Shown here in pieces: positions 15,401 through 16,917 of a DNA stretch of 16,917 bases (the first letter of the stretch is position 1; each line of letters starts with the position of its first letter). The notes beneath the pieces were generated by a model. That model did not search any database and had not been told where the DNA came from. It saw only the letters and a program-made list of their open reading frames with translations. Source of the stretch: Myxococcota bacterium (GTDB lineage: Bacteria; Myxococcota_A; UBA9160; PR03); the NCBI GenBank assembly GCA_030066475.1, contig JASJBO010000194.1, positions 1-16,917 on the forward strand. The letters run 5' to 3'. A program made the translations under genes and the position numbers.

Positions 15401-15559
15401 TCGCAGGCCGCATGCGCCCGCGTCCTGCTCGCGCGGGGTGGCCGCAGCGACCGGGCGCGCGCCCGCGACCTGCTCGCCGCCGCGGGCGCGACTGCCGAGC
15501 GCCTCGGGCTTCGCCAGGTCCTCCAGCAGGTCGCCGCGCTGCGCCCGGCCGTCCCCTGA
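12482..15559 (+). CDS. Winged-helix / STAND ATPase transcriptional regulator
   Basis: This 1025-residue regulator fuses a DNA-binding domain to a signal-transducing NTPase. Residues 1-100 are an OmpR/CadC-type winged helix (FGEFELDTGVYELRR, PKAFDVLLHLV, RTVHGRGYQFVAAV). Residues 117-370 form the ATPase: VGRDAVLARLE, Walker A GEPGIGKT (147-154, K153), Walker B LLLCLDDLHWAD (261-272), and the GNPFFLHE motif (360-367) typical of MalT/AfsR-like STAND proteins. The remaining ~600 residues are Ala/Leu-rich helical repeats consistent with TPRs, likely the sensor or oligomerisation part. No receiver domain or transmembrane segment is seen, so the signal is probably a small molecule or protein in the cytoplasm. 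The ATG at 12482 begins the conserved winged helix and has only a close GAGG as ribosome binding site. Targets are unknown; divergent lnt and the downstream efflux gene are the nearest candidates. Confidence 0.9.
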   Translation: MIFAFGEFELDTGVYELRRAGEPQKLEPKAFDVLLHLVRQRERVVSKRELLDTLWADQIVTESALPRAVAAARKVLGDDRERQGLIRTVHGRGYQFVAAVQERAAATAALEAPGAEAFVGRDAVLARLEAGLDASAAGRGRVFLLFGEPGIGKTRTAEEVATRAAARGFEVLSGRCWEGAGAPAFWPWVQILRGAATDVAPERLAAELAGDADAVAHLLPELAAALPEPAAPLPTGADEARFRLFEGVTHWLRRRSARRPLLLCLDDLHWADEPSVLLLHFLARGIESSALVVLACYREVELRRGQPLGAVLGELSREAHTERVPLRGLDADSVAGFLAASTGATPDASLVDAAAEITQGNPFFLHETLRLLRAEGALGAQTRREDWEAALPQGLRDVIGRRLDRLSDDCNHVLSLAAVVGVEFGVRELERFAELPAQPLLELLDEAVRARVLVESREQPGRYAFAHALIRQSIYEELATPVRVQRHQQLARSLEALYGEASEAHLDELAHHFFQAAPLGAVDRAVDYAVRAGRAAQRLLAYEAAAAHFERALQALDLRDPDDETRRCELLLELGNAREQIGDRLRMREAYAAAAERARRVGRPDLLALAALGFAGRTERATPDTGMRALLEEALAALGDREDALRARLLGYLVGTPPIYDDPERRLALSARAVALARASGETGALMAALQARCFSMLGPDRIDERLATAEELVALARRQGDPLALLGGLEARARTCLLICDTERADLDIAEYCRVADALQQPSLHFLSAMWRVPRALTSGRFEEAEHWIEQAHELGRSIDHPATEPLYVGQRFWLSTMRGDTERIVESMDALMSVADWVTGSIERVMVRSTTAYALALAGRIDEAAREFELAMAHGLENLARDEHWLTVMAAHATTSLGVGALEHAARIHELLLPCAELNTLHELLRCDTGPVAYYLGELAAGLGRLDAALAHHEAALALSQRMAAPPHVARSQAACARVLLARGGRSDRARARDLLAAAGATAERLGLRQVLQQVAALRPAVP

Positions 15560-15670
15560 GCGGGATCCGAAGGAAATCCGCAGCCCGTCGTCAGGACTCG
15601 CGCGGGCCTTCCCCGTAGGCTCGGATCGGGGCTGTTCGCGCCCGGGAGCGCGCCGCGCCGGGGAGGCATC

Positions 15671-16917
15671 GTGGGCTCGTGGACTCGCCGCTGGCTGCCG
15701 GCGACCCTGCTCGTGGCGAGCGCGGGGGTCGCCTGGGCGCTCGCCCAGGGGCGCCCCATCCCCACCGCCGCGCCGGCGCCGCCGGACGCGCCCTGGGTAC
15801 GCGTGGCGCACGTGGTCCCCGAGACGGTGCAGCTGCGGGTGCGCACCCATGGCAGTGTGCAGCCGCGCACCGAGACCGACCTGGTGCCCGAGATCTCGGG
15901 GCGCGTCCGCTGGGTGTCCGCCGCGCTCGCGGCCGGCGGCTCGTTCGCGGCCGGCGAGCGGCTGCTCGAGATCGAGCCGCGCGACTACGCGCTCGCCGAA
16001 CGCCGCGCGCGCGCCCGCCTGGAGCGCGCCGCCAGCGAGGCCGAGCTCGCCGCGGCGCAGCGCGCGCGCATCGAGGCGCTCGCCCACCGCGACGCCGCCA
16101 GCAAGCGCGCCTTCGACGAGGCCCGCCACGCCGCGCGCGCCGCCGCGGCGGCCGTCGAGGAGGCCGCCGCCGCGCTCGAGCAGGCGCAGCGCGATCTCGA
16201 GCGCACCACGCTGCGCGCGCCGTTCGCGGGGCGCGTGCGCGGCGAGCGCGTCGACGTCGGCCAGTTCGTCGCCCGCGGCACGGCGGTCGCGCGGCTCTAC
16301 GCGGTCGACTTCGCCGAGGTGCGCCTGCCGGTACGCGACGCGGACCTCGCCTTCCTCGACGTCTCGCTCGACGGTCGGCCCGCGGCGTCCGAGCCGGAGG
16401 TGGTGCTGCGCGGCCCCTTCGCGGGCCGGCAGCACCAGTGGCGCGGCCGCGTGGTGCGCACCGAGGGCGAGATCGACGCCAGCAGCCGCATGGTGCACCT
16501 GGTCGCGCGGGTCGACGACCCCTACGGCGGCGCCGACGGCCGCCCCCCGCTGGCGGTGGGGCTGTTCGTCGAGGCGGAGATCCTGGGACACCGCGTCGAG
16601 GACGCGCTCGTCGTGCCGCGCGCGGCCCTGCACGGGCGCGATCGGCTCGCCGTGGTGGACGGCGCGCAGCGCCTGCGCTTCCGGGCCGCCGAGGTGCTGC
16701 GCGTCGACGGCGAGCGCGTCGTCGCGCGCGCCGCGCTCGAGGCGGGCGACCGCGTCTGCCTGTCGGCCCTCGACCCGCCGCTCGACGGGATGCGCGTGCG
16801 CCCACTCGAGCCCGCCAGCGAAGCGGTCGCGCGCAGCGAGCCGGAGGCGAGCGGAGTCCGTGCAAGCGGAGCGGGCAAAGCCCGCGGAGCGCGCAGCGAG
16901 CCGGAGGCGAGCGGAGT
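15671..16917 (+). CDS. RND/HlyD-type efflux periplasmic adaptor (3' end beyond window)
   Basis: This is a membrane fusion protein linking an inner-membrane pump to an outer-membrane channel. The start is GTG 15671 with GGGAGG 4 nt upstream, followed by a signal anchor (WLPATLLVASAGVAWALA, 9-25). The first lipoyl half-motif is LVPEISGRVRWVSAALAAGGSFAAGERLLEIEP-like (71-103, written here by its ends), then an Ala/Arg/Glu-rich helical hairpin (about 105-178), then the second half-motif LRAPFAGRVRGERVDVGQFV (181-200), a beta-barrel and a membrane-proximal domain ending near PLDGMRVRPLEP (370-381). That is where such proteins normally stop. Here the frame continues from A387 into the dispersed repeat, encoding ARSEPEASGV twice with a 20-residue period, and is still open at 415 residues when the window ends. 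The pump gene is presumably just downstream. Confidence 0.88.
   Translation, partial: MGSWTRRWLPATLLVASAGVAWALAQGRPIPTAAPAPPDAPWVRVAHVVPETVQLRVRTHGSVQPRTETDLVPEISGRVRWVSAALAAGGSFAAGERLLEIEPRDYALAERRARARLERAASEAELAAAQRARIEALAHRDAASKRAFDEARHAARAAAAAVEEAAAALEQAQRDLERTTLRAPFAGRVRGERVDVGQFVARGTAVARLYAVDFAEVRLPVRDADLAFLDVSLDGRPAASEPEVVLRGPFAGRQHQWRGRVVRTEGEIDASSRMVHLVARVDDPYGGADGRPPLAVGLFVEAEILGHRVEDALVVPRAALHGRDRLAVVDGAQRLRFRAAEVLRVDGERVVARAALEAGDRVCLSALDPPLDGMRVRPLEPASEAVARSEPEASGVRASGAGKARGARSEPEASG
16829..16917 (+). repeat. Dispersed repeat, copy 3, translated in frame (cut by window end)
   Basis: Two identical cores begin at 16829 and 16889 (60 bp apart, a multiple of three), each reading GCGCGCAGCGAGCCGGAGGC and onward to GCGGAGT. 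They equal the reverse complement of the cores at 85-120, 1180-1215 and 1282-1317 apart from two substitutions. Relative to the upstream gene, the orientation is the same as in the other two loci. The spacer differs (AGCGGAGCGGGCAAAGCCCG instead of the longer linker of copy 2). Here the repeat forms the C-terminal coding sequence of the adaptor. Confidence 0.9.

Noticed and set aside
13847..16633. Very long open frame antisense to the regulator and adaptor
   Set aside because: It is low-complexity (Arg, Gly, Ala, Val-rich), lacks family motifs, and is explained by GC bias opposite two genes with clear domains.

Overview
This window is very GC-rich DNA from a Gram-negative bacterium. The evidence is an apolipoprotein N-acyltransferase, a periplasmic adaptor of an RND-type pump, and a PEP-CTERM protein, whose sorting requires an exosortase. 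The mix of DUF2330, PEP-CTERM, UPF0489, a D-aminoacylase-like amidohydrolase, a cytochrome P450 and a STAND-type regulator suggests a deltaproteobacterial lineage such as Myxococcota or Binatota. That placement is inference; no rRNA or other marker is present.

Layout, left to right. 1-1373 (minus strand): a secreted cysteine-rich protein with a near-consensus sigma-54 promoter, flanked by two copies of a composite repeat. 1374-3098 (minus): an N-acyl-D-amino-acid deacylase-type amidohydrolase. 3270-5435 (plus): one uninterrupted frame joining an RnfD/NqrB-like membrane module to a secreted DUF2330 module that has its own ribosome binding site and signal peptide. A strong hairpin at 5461-5493 lies between this and a convergent PEP-CTERM protein (5518-6258, minus), which also has a sigma-54-like promoter with upstream dyads. 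6469-9662 (minus): three co-directional genes, transcribed in the order class II J-protein, E2/CAT-fold acyltransferase-like protein with a substituted catalytic histidine, cytochrome P450. 9785-10990 (plus): an exported UPF0489 protein whose 3' end overlaps the convergent lnt gene (10860-12416, minus) by 131 bp. 12482-15559 (plus), divergent from lnt: a large winged-helix/STAND ATPase regulator. 15671 to the window end (plus): an RND/HlyD-type adaptor whose C-terminus runs into the same repeat family seen at the left end.

The genes do not form one obvious pathway. Two themes stand out. First, a dispersed repeat family sits at the 3' ends of three genes, always in the same orientation relative to the upstream gene, and it has an open frame reading ARSEPxASxV. 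It is already translated in frame in the adaptor, and behind the amidohydrolase it is separated from the gene by a single TGA. Second, two unrelated surface or secreted proteins each carry a -24/-12 promoter at the expected distance from the start codon, with inverted repeats where an enhancer-binding protein could bind. Intergenic stretches not listed as features hold nothing I could identify.
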